In this document: positions 25,584 to 34,964 of the stretch, one piece after another
How positions within the stretch are numbered: position 1 is the first letter of the stretch
Layout: each line of letters opens with the position of its first letter
Assembly (NCBI RefSeq): GCF_000689255.1
Contig: NZ_HG964447.1
Span: 186,001 to 250,000, forward strand
Direction of reading: 5' to 3'
Length of the DNA stretch: 64,000 nucleotides
Origin: Mycobacterium triplex
GTDB taxonomy: Bacteria; Actinomycetota; Actinomycetes; Mycobacteriales; Mycobacteriaceae
Notes under the pieces: model-generated
Told to the model about the DNA's origin: nothing
The model's database searches: none
The model's input: the letters and a program-made list of their open reading frames with translations, nothing else
Position numbers and translations under genes: made by a program

Positions 25584-26933
25584 ACCAGCACACTACGGCC
25601 TCGGTGGTGTGCCGGTGACCCATGCGAACGGCCCGGCCAGGACTGGTGACGGATTAGCTGCGCCGCGAGAGGTCGGCGGTGACTCGCGGCGGCGCCGCCG
25701 CCGGTTCCTGGCAGGCGACGCTCACCGGCCTCGAGCGCCTGCCCGGGAATCCGGCGATGAGGGCAAGGCCGCATCAGCTGAGCGAGGCTATACCCGGTCA
25801 GTTAACCGGGTAGCAACTGTAGGCACCGCACCTGACTCACCGCGGCTCAGCAGTGCAGAGTCCGCTCGAGATTCTCCAGCAATGGCCTCTAAAATGCGTT
25901 AACGATACAAACCGATATATAGATAACTATTTAGCTTTACCCATCACTTCGGTCTGCCGCTTTTGTGCGCTGGCTCACCGTCCTCCGCGCGACAGAGTAT
26001 TCCTCAGGCCTGAGGCCGCTTAGTCGTAATCAGCGATTAATTCTCACGGCTGCGGGGGGCGGTGTCGATCGATGGTGGTATGCCCCGCATGACCAGGTTT
26101 GGCGCACTAGGAGGAGTAAAGCTCGCGCTGTCGCTAGAAAGTCGTAGCCCACCGTTGTGCGTAAGCGCAGGTCAGGGCCCTGCCGATGGATCGGCGCACC
26201 CCGCGGGCGTCTCAGCGATAACGACGCTGGAGACGGGCCGGTGTGCACTCAATCCGGCTCAGCGGCGGGCTGTCACGGTGGAGATGCAAGGGATGCATCG
26301 CCGCTTCTCTGGCCTGATTTACGTCACGACCGCTATATTATTTCAACTATTTCGAGCTACGCGATAAGACCAGCGAGCGACGCATCTAGGCTCATTGCAA
26401 GAGCCCGTACTTAGCGTCCCGCTCATAAACCTGTGAGGGTGTTAATCACAAATATATTCGGGGATATCATAGTTCCACCTATGAAGCAGAATTTGTAATT
26501 AATACCGTAATTAGCCAGCCAATAGCAAACTTTCTGACGTCGGACTGGTCGCGATGCGCGTGCGCCTGGCACATCGGCCGCCCGGCCGGTTGGACGCGTA
26601 CGATCAGCCATCTCGCACGATCACTACGGCATCTAGTAGGTACTATGCCGCTTGGCGAGGTGTGGCAACCCAGCCGGCGGCGGCGCTGCGAGCGCGGGTA
26701 TTGCGACATCTCGGCAAAAATTGTCGGAAGTTGCAGCAAACCGCCACCGATGCACGGACGCCGCTAAGCGGGTTTGTCCGAAATGAATGTTTGTCGATGT
26801 TGCTTTGCCTTAATGTAATGGTGTAGCGTCCCGCTGTGCTCTGGGCCACACCGCTCGAAAGGCAAGCAGCACGTCATACCGCTGCGGGGAGGATTCATCG
26901 TCTAATGTCGGCTCTGACTGGTTACAAACGAGT
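25584..26933. other. Long, partly AT-rich region upstream of mce
   Basis: 1.35 kb without a supportable gene. Two stretches, about 25890-25945 and 26320-26530, are strikingly AT-rich for this genome (for example TATATAGATAACTATTTAGC). The first holds a half-match to the 16-bp motif found in the catabolic island (25925-25940). It should contain the mce promoter and TetR regulation sites; it could also be the footprint of a lost gene. Confidence 0.5.
25925..25940 (+). promoter_or_regulatory. Possible operator (weak copy of 16-bp motif)
   Basis: AACTATTTAGCTTTAC matches the first 12 positions of the consensus AACTATTTAGCTRRTT but not the right half. About 1 kb upstream of yrbEA. Confidence 0.3.
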
Positions 26934-27782
26934 GTGCTAGTGGTGGCGGCGGACACAGAACCTATTACTGCCTCTGTCGGCGTGCCGGCGCCAGCTGAGG
27001 CGTCCCCGGGCGCTCCTGCCTGGAAGGCCTCTGCTGGCAAGCCGTTGCGCGAGATCGGCAGCTTCTTCGCGTTGTCGCTCGAGATCTTGGCGCAGGTGGT
27101 CCGTCCACCCTTCGCCTGGCGTGAGTTCATCCATCAGGCGTGGTTCGTGGCCCGGGTGTCGAGCGCCCCCGCCGTCTTCTTGGCGATCCCGTTCAACACC
27201 CTCGCCGTGTTCATCATCAACGTCCTGCTCGTCGAAATCGGCGCTGCCGACGCCTCGGGAACTGGCTCTGCGCTGGCCGCCGTGGTCTACCTCGGTCCGA
27301 TAACGGCGGTGTTGGTAGTCGCCGGTACCGGCGCTACCGCAATGTGTGCCGACCTAGGCGCTCGCACCATCCGCGAAGAAGTCGACGCCATGCGCGTGAT
27401 GGGGATCAACCCGGTGCAACGGCTTCTGGTGCCCAGGGTGCTGGCGTTGGGGCTCAACGGGTTGGTATTGAACGCCATCATCACCATCGTGGGCTTGGTA
27501 ACCGAATATTTGTTCTCGGTCTACTTTCAGCACATCAACCCGGGCTCTTACATGGCGAGTCTTACCCTGCTCGTTGGCCTGACCGACGTGGTCATCGCCT
27601 TCGCCAAGGCGCTGCTGTTCGGCCTAGTTGCCGGTTTCATTGCTTGCTACAAGGGCGTTAGCGTGGGCGGCGGTCCGCAAGGCGTCGGCAACGCGGTGAA
27701 CGAAACCGTGGTGTACACCTTTATGGCGTTGTTCGTGATCAATGTGGTGCTGACCGCTGTTACAACGAAGGCGACGACGTGA
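26934..27782 (+). CDS. yrbEA: MlaE/YrbE permease subunit A of the Mce transporter
   Basis: A 282-residue integral membrane protein, one of two YrbE permeases that, with an Mce ring and an MceG-type ATPase encoded elsewhere, form an envelope lipid importer. Several hydrophobic helices are visible (AVFLAIPFNTLAVFIINVLLV, ITAVLVVAGTGATAM, LVLNAIITIVGLV). The cytoplasmic coupling motif EEVDAMRVMGINPVQRLLVPR is the signature of this family. The start is GTG 26934 or GTG 26940; no good ribosome site is seen. The N-terminal 40 residues are a non-conserved soluble tail. It overlaps yrbEB by 4 bases (GTGA). Confidence 0.92.
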   Translation: MLVVAADTEPITASVGVPAPAEASPGAPAWKASAGKPLREIGSFFALSLEILAQVVRPPFAWREFIHQAWFVARVSSAPAVFLAIPFNTLAVFIINVLLVEIGAADASGTGSALAAVVYLGPITAVLVVAGTGATAMCADLGARTIREEVDAMRVMGINPVQRLLVPRVLALGLNGLVLNAIITIVGLVTEYLFSVYFQHINPGSYMASLTLLVGLTDVVIAFAKALLFGLVAGFIACYKGVSVGGGPQGVGNAVNETVVYTFMALFVINVVLTAVTTKATT

Positions 27783-28633
27783 CCGCCATCCCAGCGGCAC
27801 ATCGGCTGCCGCGGCTGGCGAAGGGCGTGCGCGGTTTTGCTGACGGATGGAACCGGCTCGGAAGCCAGACCGCGTTCTACGTCAAAGCCCTCGGCTTGGT
27901 CTGGGAGGCTATGGCCCGCTACAAGGTGGAGACGCTGCGCCTGATCGCCAACATGAGTTTGGGCGTGGGCGCTCTGGCCATCATCGGCGGCACCGTGGTA
28001 ATCGTCACCACCTTGACGATGTCAACTGGGGGACTCGTCGGCATCCAGCTATACCGATCGTTATCCGATGTCGGGGTGCAGGCATTGAGCGGTTTCGCGT
28101 CCGCCTACATCAACACCCGTATCAGCTCGCCGCTGATCGCCGATATCGGCTTGGCTGCCACAATTGGCGCCGGTGCCACCGCACAGCTGGGCGCCATGCG
28201 GATCAACGAGGAGATCGACGCGCTCGAGGTGATGGGCATCCGCACGATCGCCTACCTGGCCTCGACTCGGGTGTTGGCGGGCGTAGTTGTCGTCGTTCCG
28301 CTGTGGTGTATGGCGGCGCTGTCGGGATTTCTGGCCACGCGCATGCTAGTGATCTTAATCTACGGACAGCCTCCGGGCGTATATGACCACTATTTCCACA
28401 CTTATCTGCAACCAACAGACCTCATTTGGTCGTTGATGCAAGTGATCGCCTCTGCGGTAACGATCATGCTGGTGCACACCTATTACGGTTTCAACGCCTC
28501 GGGCGGGCCGGCGGGCGTCGGTGAGGCGGTCGGTCGTGCTGTGCGCACGTCACTGATCGTGGCGGTGGCGGTGACGTTGGCGGTGGCGCTGGCCGCCTAC
28601 GGTGTTTCCGGCAACTTCCACCTGTCCGGGTAG
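27779..28633 (+). CDS. yrbEB: MlaE/YrbE permease subunit B of the Mce transporter
   Basis: A 284-residue membrane protein, partner of YrbEA. It has the same fold and coupling motif (INEEIDALEVMGIRTIAYLASTR). Hydrophobic segments include LGVGALAIIGGTVVIVTTL and LIVAVAVTLAVALAAYGV near the end. It starts at GTG 27779, overlapping the yrbEA stop. mceA follows after 5 bases, so all are cotranscribed. Confidence 0.92.
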   Translation: MTAIPAAHRLPRLAKGVRGFADGWNRLGSQTAFYVKALGLVWEAMARYKVETLRLIANMSLGVGALAIIGGTVVIVTTLTMSTGGLVGIQLYRSLSDVGVQALSGFASAYINTRISSPLIADIGLAATIGAGATAQLGAMRINEEIDALEVMGIRTIAYLASTRVLAGVVVVVPLWCMAALSGFLATRMLVILIYGQPPGVYDHYFHTYLQPTDLIWSLMQVIASAVTIMLVHTYYGFNASGGPAGVGEAVGRAVRTSLIVAVAVTLAVALAAYGVSGNFHLSG

Positions 28634-28638
28634 CGGCG

Positions 28639-30096
28639 ATGAAGAGCAAACGGCGCGAGGCGGGCCTGCACCCGGCGATCTGGACATTTGTCCTCTTGGC
28701 GTCGATCGCCGCGCTGATCGCGCTGACGGTCGGCGCCTTCAACAGGGACTTCAGGCCCTACGCTCGGGTGACGCTGGCGTCTGACCGGGCGGGACTGGTG
28801 ATGGAGCCCGGCGCCAAAGTGAAGATGCGTGGGGTCCAGGTCGGCCGGGTCGCGTCAATCCAGCCGGGCGATCCAGTGAAGTTGCAATTGGAGCTCTACC
28901 CGGAGCAACTCAAATACATTCCGGCCAACGTCACCGCCGAAATCACCGCCCCCACGGCGTTCGGCGCCAAGGACGTCGAACTGCTAGCGCCGGCCCAGCC
29001 GAGCGCGCGACGGCTGGCGGCCGGGGCAGTGGTGAAATCCGGAAATGTGAGTGTCGAGGTAAACACTGTGTTCCAGAACCTCGTTGCTGTGCTGAACCAG
29101 GTGGACGTCCCGAAATTGAACGCGGTGCTCACCGCGTTCGCCGACGGATTTCGCGGTAAGGGTGAAGCGATCGGCGAGGCCACCACCGATCTCAACCAGG
29201 TCCTGATGGCGATCAATCCGCGCAGTGAGACGATCCGTGCCGACTACCGCGCCCTCAAAGGCTTCAGTGACACTTACGGCGCGGCAGCAAGCAACATCGT
29301 GACGGTGCTGGGTGCCGTCAGCACCACCAGCACCACCATCACCGACAACGCAAAACAACTCGACTCATTGCTGCTCGACGTCAGCGGGCTCTCCCGCGCC
29401 GGGACCAATCTGATCGGGCCCAACAAAGACAACTTCGTGCATGGCATCAATCTGCTGGAGTCCACCACGCGCCTACTGATGAAGTACAACCCGGAGCTGA
29501 CCTGCACGCTGGTCGGCGGGAAAAACGCCCTCGATTTCGGCGCACTGAATTCTTCCGGCGGCAGCAATGGATACTCGGAGATCCTGGATGTCGCGCTGCT
29601 GCTGGGCAAGGACGCATACCGCTATCCGGACAATCTGCCGGTCACCGACATCAAGGGCGGCCCCGGCGGCGAGCCGGGATGCGGCTCGCTGCCCGATGTT
29701 GCCAAGAACTGGCCGCAGCGCTACCTCGTCACGGATTCTGGGTGGGGCACCGGAGTAGATGTGCGACCCAACCCCGGTATCGGCTTCCCGGGTTACGTCG
29801 ACTACTTCCCCGTCACCAGGGGAACCCCACAACCGCCCAGCATCCGCCATCCGGCGGGTCCGGCGCCTGGTCCCATCCCGTACCCGGGAGCACCCCCCTA
29901 CGGTGCGCAGCTATACGCCCCGGACGGAACACCGCTGTATCCCGGTCTGCCGCCGGCGCCGCCGCCGGGCAGGCCGCGAGAACCCGGCCCTCCGCCGGCG
30001 GGTTCCGAACCGTTCGTGCCGCCAGTGCCGGCCGGCGTGCAAGCAACTTGCGGAGTACTCAATCAGCAATGCGTACCGCCGCCGCCAGCCCCCTGA
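28639..30096 (+). CDS. mceA: Mce family protein A
   Basis: A 485-residue MceA-type protein. One N-terminal helix (IWTFVLLASIAALIALTVGAF, about residues 15-35) anchors or exports it. The MlaD/Mce domain covers about 40-130 (VTLASDRAGLVMEPGAKVKMRGVQVGRV). A long alpha-helical needle region follows, then a Pro-rich C-terminus (PPAPPPGRPREPGPPP). The six Mce proteins A-F are thought to form a hexameric tunnel carrying lipid to the YrbE permease. It is first of the six, in standard order. Confidence 0.92.
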   Translation: MKSKRREAGLHPAIWTFVLLASIAALIALTVGAFNRDFRPYARVTLASDRAGLVMEPGAKVKMRGVQVGRVASIQPGDPVKLQLELYPEQLKYIPANVTAEITAPTAFGAKDVELLAPAQPSARRLAAGAVVKSGNVSVEVNTVFQNLVAVLNQVDVPKLNAVLTAFADGFRGKGEAIGEATTDLNQVLMAINPRSETIRADYRALKGFSDTYGAAASNIVTVLGAVSTTSTTITDNAKQLDSLLLDVSGLSRAGTNLIGPNKDNFVHGINLLESTTRLLMKYNPELTCTLVGGKNALDFGALNSSGGSNGYSEILDVALLLGKDAYRYPDNLPVTDIKGGPGGEPGCGSLPDVAKNWPQRYLVTDSGWGTGVDVRPNPGIGFPGYVDYFPVTRGTPQPPSIRHPAGPAPGPIPYPGAPPYGAQLYAPDGTPLYPGLPPAPPPGRPREPGPPPAGSEPFVPPVPAGVQATCGVLNQQCVPPPPAP

Positions 30097-30148
30097 GCCT
30101 TGACGGCCGAAGGCGAGAGGCAAGAGAAGCCATTAGAGGAAGGCAGAT

Positions 30149-31177
30149 ATGCGAGAGAATTTGGTAGGCGTCACGTGGCGCCTCGCCATCTACTTGGTCG
30201 TGTGCCTGGTCGGCGCGTTTGCGCTGGTCGCCGTCTTCGGCCAATTGCGCTTTCAGTCGGAACAGAGCTATCGGGCCGTTTTCGCGAACGTGTCCGGGCT
30301 AGAAGGTGGGAATTTCGTCCGCGTCGCCGGCGTCGAGGTCGGCAAGGTCAAAAACATCACCATCCAGCCCGATTCGACCGTGGTCGTGGAGTTCTCCGCC
30401 GCTAACTCGGTAATCCTCACCGAGGGCGCCAGGGCCGCCATCCGCTTCGCGGACCTCATCGGGGGCAGATACGTGGCACTTGAGGAGGGCGCCGGGGGAG
30501 TAAACAGACTTCATCCGGGAGGAACCATTCCACTGAGCCGCACCGAGCCGGCGCTGGACCTCGACGCGCTGATCGGTGGTTTCCGGCCGCTGTTCCGCGC
30601 GCTCGACCCTGACCAAGTGAACAAGCTGACCGGCCAACTGATCGCGGCCTTTCAGGGTCAGGGCGGCACGATTGGTTCATTTCTCACCCAGGCTGCGGCC
30701 CTCACAAACACGCTGGCCGACCGGGATCAACTGATCGGTCAAGTCGTCACCAACTTGAACTCCCTGCTCGGTTCGCTCAGCGGGCAGAGCAAGCAGTTCG
30801 CCAAGGCGGTCGACTCACTATCTGAACTGGTCGCAGGCCTCGAGGCCCGCAAGCAGGACATCAGCAACGGGGTGGCATACGCCAACGCGGCTGCAGGGTC
30901 GATCGCCGATCTGTTGTCGCAGGCCCGCCCGCCGCTGAAAAAGGTTGTGGCTGAGACGAATCGGACCGCCGAAACCGTGCTCGCCGATCGCGATTTCTTC
31001 GACAACTATCTCAACGCCTGGCCCGATGCATTCAAAATCCTCAATCGACAGGGCCTAACTGGTGACTGGTTCAGCTTCTATCTGTGCGATGTCGTGCTGA
31101 AGGTCAACGGCAAAGGGGGCCAACCGGTGTATATCAAGGTCGTCGGCCAGTCCACCGGGAGGTGCACGCCGCGATGA
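30149..31177 (+). CDS. mceB: Mce family protein B
   Basis: A 342-residue Mce protein, a typical MceB length. Membrane anchor at about 10-30 (LAIYLVVCLVGAFALVAVFG), Mce domain with ANVSGLEGGNFVRVAGVEVG, then a helical region. It has no Pro-rich tail. The start is ATG 30149 with AGGAAGG seven bases upstream. The 52-base gap after mceA is the largest inside the operon. Overlaps mceC by 4 bases (ATGA). Confidence 0.92.
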   Translation: MRENLVGVTWRLAIYLVVCLVGAFALVAVFGQLRFQSEQSYRAVFANVSGLEGGNFVRVAGVEVGKVKNITIQPDSTVVVEFSAANSVILTEGARAAIRFADLIGGRYVALEEGAGGVNRLHPGGTIPLSRTEPALDLDALIGGFRPLFRALDPDQVNKLTGQLIAAFQGQGGTIGSFLTQAAALTNTLADRDQLIGQVVTNLNSLLGSLSGQSKQFAKAVDSLSELVAGLEARKQDISNGVAYANAAAGSIADLLSQARPPLKKVVAETNRTAETVLADRDFFDNYLNAWPDAFKILNRQGLTGDWFSFYLCDVVLKVNGKGGQPVYIKVVGQSTGRCTPR

Positions 31178-32460
31178 AATCCTTTTCCGAACGTAACCCG
31201 CTCCGCATTGGCGCCATCGGACTCGGCATCACCTTTGCTCTCATGCTGATATCGCTGAACTACGACAAGCTGCCGTTCTTCAACACAGGCAAGACCTACT
31301 CGGCGTATTTCGCCGAGGCCGGCGGCCTGGCGCCCGGCAACGCTGTTCAGGTGTCGGGTTTCCGGGTAGGTCAAGTCTCGAGCGTCGAGCTGGACGGACC
31401 GCGGGTGCTGGTTAAGTTCCATGTCGCCGGCGACGTGCGGCTCGGTGATCGCACCGAGGCAGCAATTAAATTGAAGACCTTACTCGGCAGCAAGGTCCTC
31501 GAGGTCACTCCACGCGGAGACGGAAAACTGACCGGTCCCATACCGCTCGACCGGACCAGGCCGGCCTATCAATTGCCTGACGCGCTGGGCGATCTCACGA
31601 CAACCATCAGCGGGTTGAATACCGACCAACTATCCAACTCGCTGGCCGTGCTGTCCGACACCTTCGCCGATACCCCACCCGACCTGAAGGCGGCGGTGCA
31701 GGGGCTGGCGAGGTTCTCCCAGACACTGGACCAACGCGACGCCCAGCTGCGAAACCTGTTGAGTAACGCCAACAAAGCGACGAAGGTGCTCGCCGAACGC
31801 AGCGACGAAGTCGTCAACCTGGTCGCCAACACCAACGCCCTTTTGGCGCAACTGAAAAGCCAGAGCAGCGCACTGGACCAGATCTCCAGCAATCTCTCCG
31901 CGGTGGCCCGCCAGGTAAAGGGTTTCATCGCCGAGAACCGCGACACCCTCAAGCCGGCGCTGGACAGGCTCAACCAGGTATTAGGAATCGTCGACAACCG
32001 CAAAGAACGCGTGCAGAAGGCGCTCACGGGGCTGAACAGCTTTTCGTTGAGGCTTGGCGAAACGGTGTCGGCCGCCCCGTTCTACAAGGCTTACGTCGCT
32101 AACCTGTTGCCCGGGCAGTTCGTCCAACCGTTCATCGACGCGGCCTTCTCCGACCTGGGCCTGGATCCGAACGTGCTGCTGCCCACGCAGCGCGCCGACC
32201 CGGAGGTCGGCCAGCCGGGAACACCGCCGCTGCCGGTACCCTTCCCGCGGACCGGCCAGGGCGGGGAACCGCGCATGACCATCCCGGACGCCATCACGGG
32301 TAACCCCAGTGACCATCCGTGTGGTCTGCCCGGTGCGGCATTGCCCGGTCCCGGCTGCTACCCGTACCGGGAGCCACCACCGGCACCACCACCCGGCGGC
32401 CCGCCGCCAGGACCGCCCGCGCCTCCGAATCCGCAGCCGGTTCAGGGCGGTGGACAGTGA
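31174..32460 (+). CDS. mceC: Mce family protein C
   Basis: A 428-residue Mce protein. The start is ATG 31174, overlapping the mceB stop. Anchor helix (IGAIGLGITFALMLISL), Mce domain (YFAEAGGLAPGNAVQVSGFRVGQV), then a long coiled region with repeated LLSNANKATKVLAERSDEVV-like heptads, and a Pro/Gly-rich end (PPPAPPPGGPPPGPPAPP). Overlaps mceD. Confidence 0.92.
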   Translation: MKSFSERNPLRIGAIGLGITFALMLISLNYDKLPFFNTGKTYSAYFAEAGGLAPGNAVQVSGFRVGQVSSVELDGPRVLVKFHVAGDVRLGDRTEAAIKLKTLLGSKVLEVTPRGDGKLTGPIPLDRTRPAYQLPDALGDLTTTISGLNTDQLSNSLAVLSDTFADTPPDLKAAVQGLARFSQTLDQRDAQLRNLLSNANKATKVLAERSDEVVNLVANTNALLAQLKSQSSALDQISSNLSAVARQVKGFIAENRDTLKPALDRLNQVLGIVDNRKERVQKALTGLNSFSLRLGETVSAAPFYKAYVANLLPGQFVQPFIDAAFSDLGLDPNVLLPTQRADPEVGQPGTPPLPVPFPRTGQGGEPRMTIPDAITGNPSDHPCGLPGAALPGPGCYPYREPPPAPPPGGPPPGPPAPPNPQPVQGGGQ

Positions 32461-33803
32461 ATTCACGCAACGCCAAGATCGGCTTGGCCTTCGCGCTGGT
32501 CCTGTTGCTGATCGGCGGCATCGTGACGGCGGTAAGGTCGGTCAGCGGTATTGGCCGCACCACTGTCACCGGCTACTTCGCGGATAGCACCGGGCTCTAC
32601 AACGGGGATGACGTCGTTATTCTCGGCGTCCGCGTCGGCAAGATCGAGAAGATCGAACCACAGCCCAGCCGTGTCAAGATCACCTTCTGGTACCACGGCA
32701 AATACAAGGTGCCCGCCGACGCCAAGGCCGTGATCTTGTCACCGTCCCTGGTGACACCTCGATCCATCCAGTTGACACCCGCCTATACGGGTGGTCCGGT
32801 GATGGCCACCGGCGCGGTAATCCCGCAGGTTCGCACCGCTGTTCCGGTGGAATACGACGACTTGCGCCAGCAACTCGAGAAGCTGACGCAGACGCTGCAG
32901 CCCGCCGAACCGGGCGGCACCAGCACTTTGGGGGCATTTATCAACACCGCCGCCGACAACTTGCGTGGCCAAGGCCCAGATATCCGTGACACCCTCATCA
33001 AGCTGTCACAGGCGATATCGGCGATCGGCGACCACAGCAACGACCTGTTCTCCACCGTGAAGAACTTGTCGATCCTGGTCTCCGCGCTGCATGACAGCAG
33101 CGACCTGCTGCGTCACCTGAACCAGAATCTGGCCGCGGTGACCAACCTGTTCACCAACGACCCAAATGAGGTCGGAAATGCGGTTCGCGATCTCAACGAG
33201 GTGGCCGATGACGTCCGAAACTTTGTGGCCGATAACCGGGAGACCCTGGGTGACACCTCCGACAAGCTGGCGTCGGTGTCACAGGCGCTCAACGCGAGCC
33301 TCGACGACGTCAAACAAGTTCTGCATGTCGCGCCGACAGCCTTTCAAAACTTCCTTAACATCTATCAGCCCGCCCAGGGCGCGTTGACCGGTTCGCTGGC
33401 GGTGAACCAATTCGCCAACCCGATCCAATTCCTCTGCAGTGCGGTAGAGGCGGCCTCGCGGCGCGGTGGCAAAGAGTCAGCGAAACTCTGTGTGCAGTAC
33501 CTGGCGCCGATCATCAAGAACCGTCAATACAACTTCCCGCCGCTGGCCGAGAACCTTTTCGTCGGAACCACCGCGCGCCCCAACGAAATAACTTATAGCG
33601 AGGACTGGCTGCGGCCCGATTATGTTCCCCCGCGGTCAGCAGAGCCCACCGGCCCCGCCAACCCCGCGCCGGCAAACACCCCACCGGGGTCCCCACCCTC
33701 GCCACCATCGCCGGCGGCACCGCCGGCGCCCGCCCAACCAGTAGCCACCAACCCGGCCGATGGCCTGCGCGGGATGATGGTGCCGTCCGGAGGTGGACAG
33801 TGA
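32457..33803 (+). CDS. mceD: Mce family protein D
   Basis: A 448-residue Mce protein starting at GTG 32457 (MNSRNAKIGLAFALVLLLIGG), overlapping the mceC stop by 4 bases. The Mce domain reads GYFADSTGLYNGDDVVILGVRVGKI. The helical region and a Pro/Ala-rich tail (PPGSPPSPPSPAAPPAPAQP) follow. Confidence 0.92.
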   Translation: MNSRNAKIGLAFALVLLLIGGIVTAVRSVSGIGRTTVTGYFADSTGLYNGDDVVILGVRVGKIEKIEPQPSRVKITFWYHGKYKVPADAKAVILSPSLVTPRSIQLTPAYTGGPVMATGAVIPQVRTAVPVEYDDLRQQLEKLTQTLQPAEPGGTSTLGAFINTAADNLRGQGPDIRDTLIKLSQAISAIGDHSNDLFSTVKNLSILVSALHDSSDLLRHLNQNLAAVTNLFTNDPNEVGNAVRDLNEVADDVRNFVADNRETLGDTSDKLASVSQALNASLDDVKQVLHVAPTAFQNFLNIYQPAQGALTGSLAVNQFANPIQFLCSAVEAASRRGGKESAKLCVQYLAPIIKNRQYNFPPLAENLFVGTTARPNEITYSEDWLRPDYVPPRSAEPTGPANPAPANTPPGSPPSPPSPAAPPAPAQPVATNPADGLRGMMVPSGGGQ

Positions 33804-34960
33804 TCCGATCAGGGCGCTTGTCGCGAGCAGCCGTAGGGCTGGCGGCGGCACTTGTGGTGGCGGCACTCTCCGGCTGCGGGTTCCGCGGGGCGAACTCGTT
33901 TCCGTTGCCGGGAACTCAGGGCGGTGGGCCGGGTTCGTACACCGTCCAAGCGCAGATGCCCGACGTGCAGAATCTGGAACGGAATTCCCGAGTCCGGGTC
34001 AACGATGTCACCGTCGGCAAGGTGACGAACATCGAGCTTCAGAACTGGCATGCACTGGTCACCATGACGATCAACGGTGATGTCAACCTGCCCGCCAACG
34101 CGACCGCCACGGTCGGGCAGACCAGCCTGCTGGGTTCGGTGCACGTCGAATTGGCGCCACCCGCTGGGGTCCCGCCTCAAGGCAAGCTCAAAAACGGGTC
34201 AATGATTCCGATGTCGTCAGCGGGCACCTATCCATCAACCGAAAGGACATTGGCCGCGGTTTCGTTGGTGCTCAACGGCGGCGGCCTAGGGCAGATCCAG
34301 GACATCACCAAGTCTTTAAGCACTGCTTTCACCGGCCGCGAGGCGGACCTGAGGAGCCTGCTCGGGCAACTCGATAAGTTCGTCGGGTACCTCAACGACC
34401 AAAAAGACGACATCATCGCCGCAACGGAAAGCTTGAACAACCTAACTGGTCAATTCGCCGACCAGAAGCCGGTGATCGACAAAGCGTTGAAGACCATACC
34501 GGGCGCATTGACCGTGCTGAAAGACGAGCGGACCGCCCTCGCCGATGCGCTCGGTGACGTCAGCAGATTCGGCGCACTTGCCGCTGACTCAGTCAACAAG
34601 ACCAAGGAAAACCTGGTCAAGGAGCTGAGGGATCTCGGCCCGGTGCTGCAGTCACTGGCCGATGCCGGGCCGGCGCTGACCCGTGCGCTGGACTTCTACG
34701 GGACCTTCCCGTTCCCCACGAGCACACTCAGCAAATGGATGCGCGGCGACTATGCCAACCTGACAGCCGTCATCGACCTGACGCTGAGCCGGCTGGACGC
34801 GTCCTTTTTCACCGGTACCCGGTTCGAGTGCAATCTGACCGAGCTGGAACTGCAGTGGGGCCGCACCATCGGCCAGATGCCCAGCCCCTGTACTGGTGGC
34901 GGCCCATACAATCCCGGGAACCCACTGGTTGTTCCCTACCACTTCGACCAGGGGCGCTGA
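33800..34960 (+). CDS. mceE: Mce family lipoprotein E
   Basis: A 386-residue Mce protein carrying a lipoprotein signal: LVVAALSGC with lipidated Cys26. The E position of mce operons is normally the lipoprotein, as here. The Mce domain reads AQMPDVQNLERNSRVRVNDVTVGKV. It starts at GTG 33800, overlapping mceD by 4 bases. There is no long Pro-rich tail. Confidence 0.92.
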   Translation: MIRSGRLSRAAVGLAAALVVAALSGCGFRGANSFPLPGTQGGGPGSYTVQAQMPDVQNLERNSRVRVNDVTVGKVTNIELQNWHALVTMTINGDVNLPANATATVGQTSLLGSVHVELAPPAGVPPQGKLKNGSMIPMSSAGTYPSTERTLAAVSLVLNGGGLGQIQDITKSLSTAFTGREADLRSLLGQLDKFVGYLNDQKDDIIAATESLNNLTGQFADQKPVIDKALKTIPGALTVLKDERTALADALGDVSRFGALAADSVNKTKENLVKELRDLGPVLQSLADAGPALTRALDFYGTFPFPTSTLSKWMRGDYANLTAVIDLTLSRLDASFFTGTRFECNLTELELQWGRTIGQMPSPCTGGGPYNPGNPLVVPYHFDQGR

Positions 34961-34964
34961 CATC

